From Plantago ovata (taxonomy: Eukaryota > Streptophyta > Magnoliopsida > Lamiales > Plantaginaceae), in NCBI GenBank assembly GCA_028274465.1, contig CM051457.1, forward strand, positions 100,873,982 to 100,937,981: 64,000 nt of DNA. Reading direction: 5' to 3'. This document shows, one piece after another, positions 38,182 to 51,469 of the stretch. The position numbers and the translations under genes are program-made. Within the stretch, counting starts at the first letter, position 1; every line of letters begins with the position of its first letter. The notes beneath the pieces are model-generated. The model worked only from the letters and a program-made list of their open reading frames with translations, did not search any database and was not told the DNA's origin.

Positions 38182-39069
38182 TTATAGTGCCATCCCTCAG
38201 TTCGTTGTCGTGAAACTTAGATATCTTTACAGTTACTTGGTGTTTAATTTTTGTTCAATTTATTCATTCAGAATAACAATAATAATGCATGTTAAGTATA
38301 TAAGGTGATCTATTCTAATACTAAGTTTCTTTGATACTATTGTCATCTTTTGGAAAATTTATCCGGCCACTGGGCCTCTGTAAGCATGCAGTGAGACTGC
38401 GTGCCTCAGTTAAAATAAAAGTATCTTAAATGGTCAATATCTTCTCCCTTGATGATGAGCCAACAGACGATACGGTCCCTGCAATGGGAATCGAGCAAGA
38501 AGGATATTCTTCAGAAGAATCTGGCACTGAAGAAGAAGGTGGAGAATGTTTAGTTTTTGCTTGAGATGTGTTCAAAGGGCGTACTAAGAATGAAAATTTG
38601 CGGATGTTTTCCGGAATAGTTCAGGTTTCATCATAAACAATAAAGGGCTTGTCGGTGTTTTTAGTTGGTCATAAACTTTAATGTTTGGTTTGTGCCAGTG
38701 GTCAAAATATGAATTGATTCATGAAGAATGAAAAAACTGCAGCTTTTGTTATGCCAATTGCCCAATTGACAAGATATTTAGCATCAAACATAGCTTAGTT
38801 TCACGAGTAGTTATTGATTATCACATTGAAACATCATATCTTTGCATTATATCATTGTCATTGTGGAGTTATTGTTATCTCAACAAAAGACAAAGAGACT
38901 GAAGTTGACCTAACAGTTGAGCCAACCCCCCGATCAACTTTCGGAGTCCGACAACAGTTAGGAGAAGGAAATTGTTTTAATTAAAGATTCAATACCTACT
39001 CGAATTATCTTAGAAAATAGCTGCGACTTGGAGGCTATATCAGGGGATGATTACTGCATGCTCATACCA
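38182..39069. other. Unassigned DNA between gypsy and E5
   Basis: A small plus-strand frame at 38430-38564 (44 codons, acidic, ATG GTC AAT to TGA) and gag-like acidic stretches near 38900-39090 are visible, but no protein family is recognisable. It may include the left part of the E5 LTR, whose start was not found. Confidence 0.4.
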
Positions 39070-39425
39070 GATCTGGTAGATGATTCATAACACAGCTTCA
39101 AGGCCCGGTTCGACTACTTCGAAGGGTAATATTATATAGATTATAGGTTCTAGCTTTGAGAGAAAGATTTGTTCTTGTTTCTTGCATACTGTTAGGGACT
39201 TGTAATTGGGATTGATATAATATAGTGAAGCTGGTTGATCTCCGTGGACGTAGGCTATTCAGAACCGAACCACGTTAAATCTTGTGTTCTTTTCCTGCTT
39301 GCGTTCTTGCTCTGTTTTCTGTTCGTGGTGCTTGTGTGTGATTAATTGCGTGCAGCTGATCTTGGTGGGTTTTGTTGATATTGTGAGCTTTGTGTTTTCG
39401 TTATCTGTCGTATTGTGACTCAACA
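39070..39425 (+). repeat. Right part of E5 copia 5' LTR
   Basis: The text GTGAAGCTGGTTGATCTCCG (39223 on) and GAACCGAACCACG is typical of the transcribed end of plant copia LTRs. The LTR ends ...GACTCAACA at 39425, followed by ATTGGAGCCGTCCGTGGG, which stands where a PBS would be. A TATA-like GATATAATATAG lies near 39214. The LTR start is unknown. Confidence 0.55.
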
Positions 39426-39486
39426 ATTGGAGCCGTCCGTGGGAACGACGAAGGAGATAAAGGAAAATCGAAGCTTGATATAAGAA

Positions 39487-41282
39487 ATGGCGTCAACTAA
39501 AAAAAGCTCACGAAGCACACGGATTTAGCCTGTGGAAACTGGGGTTAAGGCCTTGTTATCGAATTATGGAGCGGAAGTGCTCTGTTGGGGGATGACGGTC
39601 TTAAGGAGATTAAAGACGATGCAAAGAAGAAGGAAATCAAGAAGAAAGCATACAATACACTGATTCACTCATTGAGCGACGAAGCATTGAGGGAGGTTAT
39701 TAAGTGTACTGATGCAAAGGCTATCTGGGATAAAATTGAAGAAGTTTATATGGGGAAATCATCAGCCCAGATGATGTATCTCAAGCAGAACTTTCTTGGT
39801 TTTAGGATGATTGAAGGCAGATCGATTTTGGAGCAGTTAGCAGAGTTTGACAAGATCACAACACACTTGGAGAATGTTGATGACGAGACTATAGTCGTAG
39901 ATAAAGCTATGGTGTTGCTCAACTCCCTGCCCAACTCCTATGAGAACTTCAGAGATTCGTTGATGTTTGGTAATGTTGCAGTGACCTTGGATTTGGTACG
40001 GGAATCATTGAAGACTAGGGAGTTCCATAAGTAGAAGAATCTGCAGTAAGGTGGACATTCGACTGAGAGTCTTGCGATGAAGTACCATGGTTCCAGGAAA
40101 GGTGGTTCTGCAAGGGAAAGGTTACCAAAGGACAAATACAAGAAGAAAGAGAGTAAGAGGTCATCAGATTTTGTGGAAAGCAGGAGGTTCTATCACTGTC
40201 ATAATAAGGGACATCTCAAGAAGGATTGCCCTGTGTGGAACAATAAGAAGCCAAAGCAATCTGTGGGAGAGGCAGGAACAATGGACATTGCACAGGCTAC
40301 ACAATCTTTTGACATATCAGAGGTACTTATGGTCTCTACTTCTAATATAGACTTCTCCTCGATACTTGATTCTGGGTGCTCTTTTCATATGAGTCCGGTT
40401 AAAGAATGGTTTACAAACTTCAAATATGGAAAAGGTCGAACTATACTTTTGGGGAACAATCAATCATGCATGGTCAAAGACATAGGTGATGTTAAGTTGA
40501 AGTTGCATGGTAGATATATTAGATTGTTAACTGGTGTAAGGTACATACCTGATTTGGGGAGGAATCTGATCTCACTTGGTCAATTTGGTGCTATGGGATA
40601 TACATGGAGTTGTAGTCATGGTGTTCTGCGGGTTATGCACACGGTTGAGTCAGGAGTTGAACAAAGAGTTGGATCAACTACTCAGACAACCATGCTGCAG
40701 GGTGTTAAGAAGAATGGTCTTTACTATTTATCTGGTAACACAGTAGCTAGAGAAAGTGCAATAGTTCTTGGGAATGATAACACATATCTATGGCACAAAA
40801 GGCTTGGCCGTCTAGGAGAAAAAGGATTGAAGGAACTTACCAAGCAGGGATTACTTGGAGGAGACAAGTTCACCAAGTTACCATTTTGTGAGACTTGTGT
40901 GATGGGGAAGGCGCACGAGATCAGTTTCAGCACAGGGAAGCATACTACCAAAGCTACCTTGGATTATGTGCATTCAGATTTATGGAGACCATCCAGGACA
41001 CTCACTCAATGTGGAGGTAAATATTTCATCTCATTCATAGATGATTATTAAAGGAAGGTCTGGGTTTATATTCTGAAGTCTAAGGATCAAGCATTTAATC
41101 AGTTCAAGGATTGGTTAGCTGAGCTAGAGAATCAATCAGGAAGATCATTGAAGTATCTCAGGACTGATAATGGATTGGAGTTCTTATCTACTGAGTTTAC
41201 TAATTTCTGTAAAGAGAAGGATATTACTAGACATAGGACACTTGCAGGTACACCACAACATAATGGAGTTACAGAAAGAATG
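39487..41282 (+). pseudogene. E5 copia gag, protease and integrase, truncated
   Basis: This is a different copia lineage from E1-E4. A degraded start (ATG 39487) leads into gag 39585-40034 (IWDKIEEVYMGKS, LEQLAEF). In-frame TAG and TAA at 40032-40055 precede a frame with zinc knuckle CHNKGHLKKDCP, protease ILDSGCSFHMSP, and the integrase zinc region and core (YVHSDLW). TAA at 41049-41051 interrupts the core, which resumes with RTDNGLEF and GVTERM. The E6 LTR enters exactly after GVTERM (41283), removing RT and RNase H. The missing 3' half is not found in the window. Confidence 0.9.
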
Positions 41283-43316
41283 TGTAAGAAAATACGGTCA
41301 GAGTTACCCCTAGGGTACGCAGCGGAATTTCAAAAATTTTCGTAACAAACAGGTTAATGGATTATGTATATGCCGTATATATTTAAACACGTCAATTAGA
41401 AGACTAACCGTACTCCAAAAGCAAGCACAGCTTCCAAGTCTTCGTAATAATCCGGTGTATCTTCTCCTTCGCCGAAGTTGAAGATATCTGCAATACTCTG
41501 ATTATCTGCAAGACAATAAGAGTTAGTCTCCAGCTCCTAGAACCTCAACCTTGGTATCCACGAATGAACAACCTATCGAAGAATGCTAGGATATTCTTTG
41601 TGTGACCAAGAAGATGGGGCGGCGGCGCGCGTGTGGCTATAGAGGAAGGGGAGAGCTTTTATTTTCTCTAAGAAAACTGGGTATTCAACTATGTGAATGT
41701 CTATATCAAAGCTCTCTAATAGTCTACTATATAGTAGTCAATAGAAGCCTAAAGCATAAGCAATTAGACTTCGTAAAGGAATAAGAATCTAATTCTTATC
41801 GCACTAGGAAACCAATTTCAAATCTAGATTCATTCCCAATCAAATTAAAACTCAATCAGGAAAATCTAACTTATCCCTTTGACTTCTAATAGAGGAAGGA
41901 GTCGAACCCTACTCAGCTCGCGCGCGTGCGTGTCCTACGGAAGATAGGTGGGTCCCGATTTTGGGACCCACTTATAGTTCTAAGGCAATTCAAACTCCAA
42001 GTAGATTTTGACCATGTGCATATGTTAATTCTAAATTAACATATCCTTTCAAATCAAACCTCTATTATATTTCTAAAATATAATCTTTAATTGTATTTAC
42101 ATAAAATACAATTAATTAGCCAATTCAATTAATAATTCCAAATCATTAATTGAGCCACTAAATATTATAATTAATTCAAATCAATTATAATCCATCAATC
42201 ACAATTAATTCCAAATCAATTGCGATTCCATCTTCAAGGATATTCTGATAAGCTGAATCACCACATAGGGTCTTATTGTATTAAGCAAGTCCTAGACTAG
42301 GCAAAATGGAATTCCTAGACGGTTCCATTTGCAATATTAATACATGAGGACGTTTGAGAGGTTTCTCAAAGAAAACCCTTTCGTTGTGAAGTCTGTTGCG
42401 CTCAACGCGGCGATGGTAACGTCCCTTCATCTGACTGACTTGAATGCATCTAGGATCGATGATGTGTCTATCCCAATAATACATCCACGGGCGTCTCAGG
42501 GAGTTGCTTTGTTACGAAGATATACTTATGACTATCATAATATATCGATGCACTGGCCAGTGACTTTACCAACACAACTATGAAGACTATGAGCAGTACT
42601 CTCCTGTGCTACACATGAGAGATGAATCCTTCACAGAAACACTTATCATCCCCATTTGTATGTAGCCATAATCCTAGATCGTGTCTTAGGTCAACTGCTT
42701 ATTCAGAGCTGACATCGACGGGTCCACCAAGGATATGGGGCAACAAATGTGATGATAAAGTCCTGTAAGTCCAAAGGACGACTAGCATCACTTCGACAAC
42801 TTACCGGTTCCCATAGACACTTCGGTGTAGAGTATACATCGATGGGAGTGTCCGGTGGGTACTTCCATTGTTCGGTAATCATCCTTCGAACAACTATGCG
42901 CAGTTGTGGGAACGTCTCTTGATTGTCCAACAATCCGTTCCGTGGTCGTGGGATCGGCTCACACTTGCTCCAACAAGAATAACCTCCACGCATACTAGTC
43001 TCAACTGGTTCATTTAGACCCCTACATCCGAGATGAACCTCGACTAGGGAGAGTTTGGGATAGATGATAACTCACATAGCTCCCACTATCTGTGTGATCG
43101 GTCATCTATCCGAGGGGACATGTTTAATATCAATACAGACAGAAATAGAGATATGACATGCTGCATGCCTGGTGTAATATAAATATGAAGCGATACTCAA
43201 TAGTCAAACAACAAACATATATTATATTACGTTGACCTGTTCAATAGTACATATATGCCCTCTATAAGGGCTGCATGGCCTTAATAAGGACTGTCTCTTG
43301 GACATATACATTATCA
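41283..43316 (-). repeat. E6 copia 3' LTR (2034 bp)
   Basis: It begins TGTAAGAAAATACGG and ends TTATCA, next to the complement of a polypurine tract. It is of the same family as E1-E4. TATA palindrome (short form) is at 41724-41737 and the exon-like acidic segment at 41409-41505. It is inserted in the integrase of E5; the other target-site copy is lost. Confidence 0.9.
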
Positions 43317-43329
43317 ATCTCCCACTTGA

Positions 43330-45340
43330 CTAGAGCCAGTCACCTTTATGCTTAATACCCAGATTAGCATAATGTCTTAAGTGGACTTCCACTGATAAGA
43401 CCTTGGTGAAAGGATCTGCCACGTTGTCCGTGGTGGAGACACGTTCTAAACTAACTTCTCCTCTATCAATAATCTCACGTATAACGTGATATTTTCTAAG
43501 TACATGTTCTTCTTGTTTGTTGATCTAGGCTCCTTACCTTGAGCGACGGCGCCCGTATTGTCACAATAAATCGTTATTGGACTAGTAGCATGAACAACCC
43601 TCAATTCCTTCAAGAACTCTGAAATCCAGACAGCTTCTTTCGATGCTTCTGATGCAGCAATGTACTCGGCTTCTGTGGATGAGTCAGCAACCGTGGCTTG
43701 CTTAGAACTCTTCCAACAGATAGCTCCTCCGTTCAATTTGAATACGTATCCTGTCTGTGACTTAAAGTCATCAGGATCTGATTCAAATCCAGCGTCGACA
43801 TAACCAGACATCTTTAATTCTGGTTCACCACCAAACACCAAGAACATCTCTTTAGTCCGTCGAAGGTACTTAAGAATGTTCTTTACAGCAGTCCAGTGAG
43901 GTACTCCTGGATTCTGTTGGTGTCGACAAGTGACACTAAGCGCATATGCCACATCGGGCCTTGTGCAATTCATTGCATACATTATAGACCCTACTGCCGA
44001 AGCATAGGGCACACGACTCATTGCATTTCTTTCTTCATCAGTTTTAGGACTATCCTTAACTGATAAGACAACCCCATGCCTAGCTGGGAGAAAGCCTCTC
44101 TTTGAGTCGTCCATCTTATAACGCTTCAGTATTTTGTCGATGTAGGTGGACTGTGTCAATCCTAACATCCTCTTGGATCTATCTCTATAGATCTTGATCC
44201 CTATGATGTAGTTCGCTTCACCCAAGTCCTTCATTGAGAAGGTACTTGATAACCAAACTTTAGTCTCTTCTAGCATAGAGACATTGTTTCCCATGATCAA
44301 AATGTCATCAACATAGATGATCATGAAAACGACTCCCTTGTCGTTGTGCCTAGTGTAGACACAGGGATCTTCTTTCTTCTGATGAAGTCAAACGATTTGA
44401 CAGCTTCATCAAAGCGGATATTCCAGCTCCTAGCCGCTTGCTTTAGCCCATAGATGGATCTTTGTAATTTGCATACAGCAGTTGGCCTGGTTTTACTAAT
44501 AAAACCTTCCGGCTGTACCATATAGACCTCTTCCTCAAGGTTGCCATTGAGGAAGGCAGTCTTTACATCCATCTGCCAGATCTCATAATCATAGTAGGCA
44601 GCTATTGCAAGTAGAATTCGAATGGACTTCAATTTTGCTACCGGTGAAAGGTTTCATCGTAATCGATGCCATACCTTTGCGTGTAGCCTTTCGCCACAAG
44701 TCTAGCCTTGTGCGTTTGTACCTTGCCATCGGCATCTGTCTTTCGTTTAAAGACCATTTGCACCCAATAGGTCTAACCCCTTGGGGCAAGTCTACCAAGT
44801 TCCAAACTTGGTTCAGGTACATGTGTTCATTTCCAATTCCATGGCCTCTTGCCATTTGTCTGAGTCAATATCAATTATTGCCTCTTTGTAGGTCTCGGGA
44901 TCTTCCCGCTGATAAGCCGACATCAAGTTCACTGATGTCTTCTATCATAAGGCTTTGCTTCTGAGGTCCTTTTAGGATCCTCTTCGACCTACGGAGCTCA
45001 ACTGGTTCTGGTGCTTTTCTTTTCTGGCTTCGTGTAACACGAACATTATCAGTGGGTACTGATGCAGCTGGTCGTGCCCCGCGACCCTGTTCCCTTGCGG
45101 AGGCTGCTCTTGTGCAACTTGTTGCACAGTTTGATTGACAACGGGTTCTATTGGTGTGGTTTCAACAGTTGATTTAATCACAGGACTCCCACTGACTATG
45201 ACATGCCTAGCAAGTGTCATATCATTACTCTTGTCTGCTTCGAAAGCTCCCACTGAACTTGTGTCCAAATCAGAAGATTTAGAGAACTCATGTTCGCGCG
45301 TGTCAAAGTCTTGAATTTCTTCAAGTTCTATCATGTCATC
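43330..45340 (-). pseudogene. E6 copia pol (RT and RNase H), many indels
   Basis: RT ([21 protein letters not shown]) and RNase H (DAGFESDPDD, TEAEYIAASEASK) are recognisable over four frames. One-to-few-base deletions are visible near 43505, 44375, 44650, 44753 and 45102. It is the most indel-rich member of the family here. At 45341 gypsy LTR A begins, so integrase, protease and gag are absent. Confidence 0.88.
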
Positions 45341-46523
45341 TGAGACGGGTTTTAAACTTGTCAGATTCTAGTTAATCAAATAAATTTGTATTTAGCAAAT
45401 GCAATTCACAACTAAACGAAAACCGTAGTGCAGCAGTAAAATAACCTCGAGTGTCGATCCTCTAAGGACTATAACTAGCTTATCTAATCTAACTTAAGAA
45501 TATAAAATCAACAAACTACTTAGCAAAGGTTTTTCTTATCAGATAATGGAGGCTGGTGATAGTATGGCATTCAAAGCATAGCAGGTTAATAATCATGCAT
45601 GAAGTACCTGTTTTGCATAGAGATCTTTGATCAATGAATTGTCCAATTGTGTTCCGTTATATTCAACACTACGAAGATAGAGGTTTTTAGATAGATCAAA
45701 GAAATAAAGCAATAACTCAAGGTCTAATGCGCGATATAGCCATTAGCATAATTATTAACCCTTTCGCTAAGAAATCACATACTATCACCAACGATAATTT
45801 AGCTACTCATAGATGTCATGCAATCAACAGAAATCATAGAAAGATTGAATGAAAACATGTTGAAAGATATATAAATATAAATAGAAAAACTGTAAGATAC
45901 AATGTTTACCGAAGGTTGTCAATCTCCGAAGAATCGCGATCTACAAGCTCCAAATCGATAAGAAAAAGTATCTCCTAAGCTAAAATCCCCAGAACAGGCT
46001 CTGGAAGATTCCTACCTAAAACTAATGAGAAGTGTGAGAAAAGGTCTGAGAAAAGTATGAAAAACGGAGAAAACGAGCAACTATATATCGTATTCGGCAG
46101 GTGTGGGGCGAGTTGCCCCACCACCCGGGCAATCGCTTGGTGTGGGGTGAACCCCCCCACTCCCGGGCGATTTCGCCCCGGGACCCTCCAGCCGGCTTTG
46201 ACGCGTTTTTGATTTCTTTCCTTTTCGGACTCGGTTTTTGCCTTCTAGTGGACTTTTAGCCTTCAGATTCGACCCCTAACTTCAAATCCTATCCGGAATC
46301 CTTCTAGATACTCCAAATAGGTCCTTCGGAACACCAATCCTTGGTCTAACTTCATATTTGCCCGGAAAACCTCGTTTTTCACCCAAAACCCTGTAAAATA
46401 CAAACTAAAGGGAAAATGTGACACTATTCTAAATAAAAATGCACTAATATAGCTAAATAACATAGAGGATTGCTAAAAATAGTGAAAAAGACTCAATGAA
46501 AGTGTAAAATACAACGTTCATCA
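45341..46523 (-). repeat. Gypsy LTR A (3' LTR, minus, 1183 bp)
   Basis: It runs from TGAGACGGG to TTCATCA and is followed by AACTCCCCCAAACC, the complement of a polypurine tract. It is homologous to LTR C (55801-56999) and, inverted, to solo LTR B. TATA box (minus) is at 46081-46090, with GC-rich hairpins at 46104-46183 just upstream of it in element direction. No coding region of the element is visible. Confidence 0.82.
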
Positions 46524-46848
46524 AACTCCCCCAAACCGAGTCTTTGCTTGTCCACAAGCAACTAAGCAGACTCTAAATGCCAAAAACAATGNNNNNNNNN
46601 NNNNNNNNNNNNNNNNNNNNNNNNNNNNNNNNNNNNNNNNNNNNNNNNNNNNNNNNNNNNNNNNNNNNNNNNNNNNNNNNNNNNNNNNNNNTAAATATTT
46701 CATATGACATGAAAAAGTAGAGTCCGTTACCTGAGTAGAGTTTAGTTGGAGAATTTCCATGGTACTGTCAGAAGTTCCCTTGGTGATTCATAGTCGAGAG
46801 ATTGCGGAGGCAGGGATAGAGCTGGGTTGAGAATGAGTTCTGAAAGAA
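46524..46848 (-). other. Gypsy A internal non-coding sequence, with gap
   Basis: This is a polypurine tract and non-coding 3' internal sequence resembling the start of the region right of LTR C (AACTCCCC, CTTTGCTTGTCC). It is broken by the N gap and ends at the E7 LTR (46849). Confidence 0.6.
46592..46691. other. Assembly gap, 100 N
   Basis: Exactly 100 N, the conventional placeholder for a scaffold join of unknown size. Sequence continuity across it is not established. Confidence 0.99.
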
Positions 46849-47687
46849 TGTAGGATCGGTATAACTTGCTTTAAATACAAATTACCACAGCCAAAAACGT
46901 AGATTGACTACGGGGTTCAGTGAACACCTACGTCAACCTGCAGATTAACAATCACATATAATATATCGAATTTAAAGCACATCGGGATATAAAGAAGAAC
47001 CTGTGTTCGAAACTTTTCAAGCAGATTTTGTAAGCTTGCTTGATGCCCAATCAAGACAGAAAATCAACTAGGAAAGATCTTGTTCGTACAACGTTGTATA
47101 CTCTCAATATCTATCCTAGTAAAACAACACCCTATAAGATGATATAGAAACCAATGTATCTATACTACCTCCGATACACTGTTAGAGAAGTCTAGAATAT
47201 AAACTAGTATAAAAGACACAGCGAACTAAAACAATAAAAATTATAAAACTCTGAAACTCGATCGCCTTTGCTCTTTGTGTCGTATACTTCTGTTTGTCGA
47301 TGCTATGCTTTATGTAGAGGTGGAAAGCCTTGATCGACTTCAATCAGGAAACGCGCTTGAATGAATCTGGACATGCCACGGTAATAATCTTATAGTAGGA
47401 ATCGACTTCCTCTTCAAAGACTCTTTTTCCTTCTATGACATGAATTCCTTTTTGAGTCTTTTTCGACTAAGCCTTCTTCCATCTTTAGCCTTCTTGTAAT
47501 TCGACAATTCCCATGTATAAATCAACTTCCTGCACAAGACAACTAACTACAGATATGGAATAGTTATTGTGTTAGAATAGGTGAAACTATATAAAAGCGG
47601 CTAAGTGCTCTGTTTCCAGATCTTAGGGGTTGAGTAAACCTATAGGTAAATCCCTATGTCAACACCCTAAAAACAGTGACACTTACA
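46849..47687 (-). repeat. E7 Sirevirus-like 3' LTR (about 839 bp)
   Basis: In minus orientation it starts TGTAAGTGTC at 47687, right after the polypurine tract, and ends at TCCTACA (46849). The inner edge is firm. The outer edge is the best TG/CA match and is not confirmed, because the 5' LTR is missing. Confidence 0.6.
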
Positions 47688-48010
47688 ATCTCCCCCTTGT
47701 TGCCTATTCTACACATCACTAAACCTGCACAGTTAGATCAATGAAACATAATATCTGCAACACATCTATCTATAGCTTAAGTCTTAAAACACATGCAGAA
47801 AACTACTTAGACTTAGGATTAGAACTAATTGTCAGAATATTACAAGCAATCAGAGACTTCAAGGAAAATCAAAATAAGAATCAAAAGGTTAGATTCCAAA
47901 TCGTCACATTACATCAAGCAGACCTAGCCGGTTGTGGACTTGCTCCCCCTTGATCAGAACTCCTTATTCTTTTTCTTGATGAATTGTGCACTTCTCCCCC
48001 TTGAGGTGTG
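47688..48010 (-). other. Multiple polypurine tracts of E7
   Basis: Three near-identical tracts (minus strand AAGGGGGAG-like) lie at 47691-47699, 47943-47951 and 47994-48002. Clusters of polypurine tracts upstream of the 3' LTR are a known hallmark of Sireviruses and help assign E7 to that copia genus. Confidence 0.7.
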
Positions 48011-49590
48011 GTATGGGCAAAAAGAAACTCAGGCCGTAGTCGCAAAAAGTTCTATTACCGCAGCGCTCTTAGTTTCAATCTCAACATCCCGGAGAGATAT
48101 CATCCTATCAAAGTAAGCTAGAAGATAGTCATATCAAAAAGTAAACCTCGGTAGAGAGAACCATAATAAGGTACCAAGAACATCAGCAGTAGAAGAACCA
48201 CAAACTGTAGGAATTGGAGTAGCAAACGCACTAGCGTTGGTCGGTTTTGAGAGACAGAGAGCAACAAGAGTTTTGGAGTTTGTGGAAAAGTGGAAAGGTT
48301 TTGTTTGTAATAAACGAACCTGTTTGGTAAGGACATGATTGGATCTTTTGGTAAAGAGGCTGGGCACACATGAATAACTGTCAAGATCTTCCAGAAAAAT
48401 TATTTTGGTATGCTCCAAAAATTATATCTGTAAAAAGGTTAGAAACCAAAGGCACAAGATATATGGTATACCAAAAATATGAAAAATATTTTTTTTATAA
48501 GAGATTCAAGATCAGAACAGCAAAATAAACTTTAGGAATTAAACTAATGGAGGATCTTTGTATAGAGAAAATAACTTAATTAGTCACTTTAACTAAAAAC
48601 AAAACAAGATCCTTTATAATCCCCAATGCATATGTGCACTTCCCCTTAATGCAGACCTACATGTACACCACCACCTAGACACAACTCAGAGAGTTTACCT
48701 AGACTAAAAAAAAAAAAAAAAAAACACATTAACAAAAATTGAAATCACATAATTTCACAAGACAGTCCAGAGGTGTTGGGTAAGGTGTTGATCAACCTAC
48801 TGGGCAACACTCGATCAAGAAACTCAGTAATCATCAAAAGCCTCACCTGTATTTTTCCCTTTTCTATTTTTGAAGACGTTTGAAACAAGTTGTTCTCTGG
48901 TCTTTGTTTAAATCTCAGTGCAATGTCCATGGGCAATTTTGCAAAAATATTTTTTTTAATGTTGTTCATTATTTTTAATGCAACTTTTGCATTTGTTTCT
49001 TTCCAAATCTTCCTAGACTTGAGACCCAAAGATTGCCAGAAAACCGGAGACAAGTTTTACCTTCCTTGCCTTTCGGGCCTTTGCGGCACTTGTTTAGCTA
49101 CAATTAGAGAATTCAAGGCCCCTAATGTGCTCTTTCTCCTGTTAATAAGGCATAGATATGCTCATAGGAAATTCAAGGTTCCTAGATATGAAAGACCATA
49201 TTTGTCAATCACAAAAGTTTGAGCTGCTCAAACTCCAGGAGAGGGCTTCCAATAAGTGAGCAAAACAAGGCTCAACAGGGACTAGTAATTTTTGAAGAGT
49301 TCCTCTTTCTCATGCATTCCAAGAAATCTTACAAACAAACTTACTTGCAACATAGTACGTAGACTGACACGAAATATACACATAGCAAGTAAATGCTATC
49401 ACATACACACAAAATTGAAAATGCAGACACACGCATCACATGCAGACTACATGTGTTGAATGTGGTGTTAAGCCAACCCCTGGGACAATCCTAGTGTTTA
49501 GACAGTGCAGAGACCAAGAGACCTCCAAATACTAAGAAATCTCTCAGTATCCAATGGCTTCGTGAACAGATCATCAAGCTGGTTGGTAGT
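48011..49590 (-). other. E7 region between RNase H and the PPT cluster
   Basis: In some Sireviruses this interval carries an envelope-like or other extra reading frame. Here only short frames are seen (for example 48745-49053, minus, no recognisable domain, and 48118-48418), and none is convincing. A run of 17 A lies near 48707-48723. Confidence 0.5.
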
Positions 49591-51469
49591 TTATATATGT
49601 TCAATGTCTAAAACATGAGCCTCAACAATTTCTCTCAGAAAATGGTGTCTAATATCTATATGCTTAGACCTAGCATGATGTACAGGGTTATGAGGCAAAT
49701 GAATAGCACTCAAATTATCACATAAAAGTAACACTGAATCACACTTAAGACCATAGTCTGATAACATAGACTTTAACCACAAAAGTTGAGTAACCCCACT
49801 ACCAGCTGCAACATATTCTGCTTCAGCTGTTGACAAAGAAACACAGTTTTATTTTTTGCTAATCCAAGAAACTAAGTTATTTCCTAAATAGAAACATCCT
49901 CCACTAGTAGACTTCCTATCATCTAAATCACCAGCCCAATCAGAATCAGAAAAACCACAAAGATTTAAAGTAGTATCTCTAGTATACCATATACCAAGTT
50001 CAATGGTTCCAGAAACATACTTTAGGATTCTCTTGACAGCATTCAAGTGGGTGATTTTGGATCAGATTGATACCGAGCACACACACACACTGCATACATG
50101 ATATCTGGTCTTGAGGCTGAAAGATATAGGAGGCTACCAATCATGGATCTGTAGAGGGTTGGGTCAACACTCTCCTCAACCCCGTCTCTGCTGATTTTCA
50201 CTGTAACCCATTGGAGTTTTCAAGGGTTTTGCACTTTCTAGGCCAAAGCGCTTCACTAGATTCTTGGCATATTTTGACTGGTTCAAGAATAAACCATGCT
50301 CGTGTTGCTTAATCTGTAAGCCCAAGAAGTAATTGAGTTCACCAATCAAGCTCATCTCGAAATTTGTTGACATATCCGTGACAAATTTGTCCAAAAGTTG
50401 TTTTCTGCTGGAGCCAAAGACAATGTCGTCAACATAAATTTGAGCAATGCACACATGGTCGTCTGTTCTAAGAATGAATAGAGTCCTGTCACCTGCACCT
50501 CTTTTAAAGCCAAACTCAAGAAGAAATTCAGTTAGCTTCTCATACCAAGCTCGTGGAGCTTGTTTGAGTCCATACAAAGCTTTCTTAAGTTTATAGACAT
50601 GGTCAGGATGCAAAGGATTAGTAAAGCCTTTAGATTGTTCAAGATAAGCATCAACATCAATGTCTCCATACAAGAAAACACCTTTAACATCCATTCGATC
50701 GATATAAGGTAATCTTAAGAAAACATGCAATAGCAAGAAGTAGTCGAATAGATTCAATTCTAGCAACATGCACAAAGGTTTCATCATAATCTACCCCTTC
50801 AGCCTGTGTGTAGCCTTGAGCTACTAATCTAGCCTTGTTTCTAACAACCACCCCACTTTCATCAGTTTTATTTTTGAAAATCCACTTAGTACCTATCACA
50901 TTAGTATTGGTAGGCCTAGGAACTAATTCCCAAACATCAAGTTTTTGAAACTGATTAAGTTCATCTTGCATAGCACATATCCAAAGATTATCAGTAAGAG
51001 CTTCCTTAACATTCTTAGGTTCAAGTGTAGAAACATAGCATGTAATGCGTACCTTGGCATGTGACTCATCATTACAACAAGCACATGTCATTACCATGTT
51101 GGCTTTAAGTCCAGCAAGCTTCTTATAGTCGACAGGTGGCTTGTCACGAAGTGCCCTGGCAGAAGAAGTACCTTCAGTAGTACTTTCTTTGGACTTCTTT
51201 CTCAAACTTGTGCTAGGAGTACCATCAGTAGTACCCTCTTCTTCTTGATCATCACCCGATTCAGCATTGTTATCACTTTCTTCAGGTGTATCATGGTCAT
51301 CAGGAGTATCAGGAATAATCTGTGGTGTTGGTGGTTCAACTGCTAGAGCAACAGTTTCTGCAATAGACACAGGGGTTGGGGTAGGTGTTGGGACAACCTC
51401 TTTATCAACCCCGCTGGATTCTGCAACTGCAGTCTTCTCAACTGAAACCTGTGGAGATCCATAAGGCAA
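49591..51469 (-). pseudogene. E7 Sirevirus-like RT and RNase H, frameshifted
   Basis: RT begins in frame 51469-50684 (LVAQGYTQAEGVDYDETF) and continues in 50787-50176 (YVDDIVFGSS, ALYGLKQAPRAW). The RNase H pieces are at 50046-49849 (FSDSDWAGDLDDRKSTSG) and 49836-49591 (MSTAEAEYVAAG). At least three frame changes occur, including one at the (CA)n-like run near 50082. An acidic serine/threonine/proline-rich linker precedes RT. Sequence type (SDADWAG/KSTSG RNase H, long acidic linker) differs clearly from E1-E6 and fits the SIRE/Maximus lineage. Confidence 0.88.

Noticed and set aside
48118..49053. Envelope-like gene of the Sirevirus E7
   Set aside because: The frames are short, lie in several phases and show no signal peptide, transmembrane pattern or coiled coil typical of such proteins.
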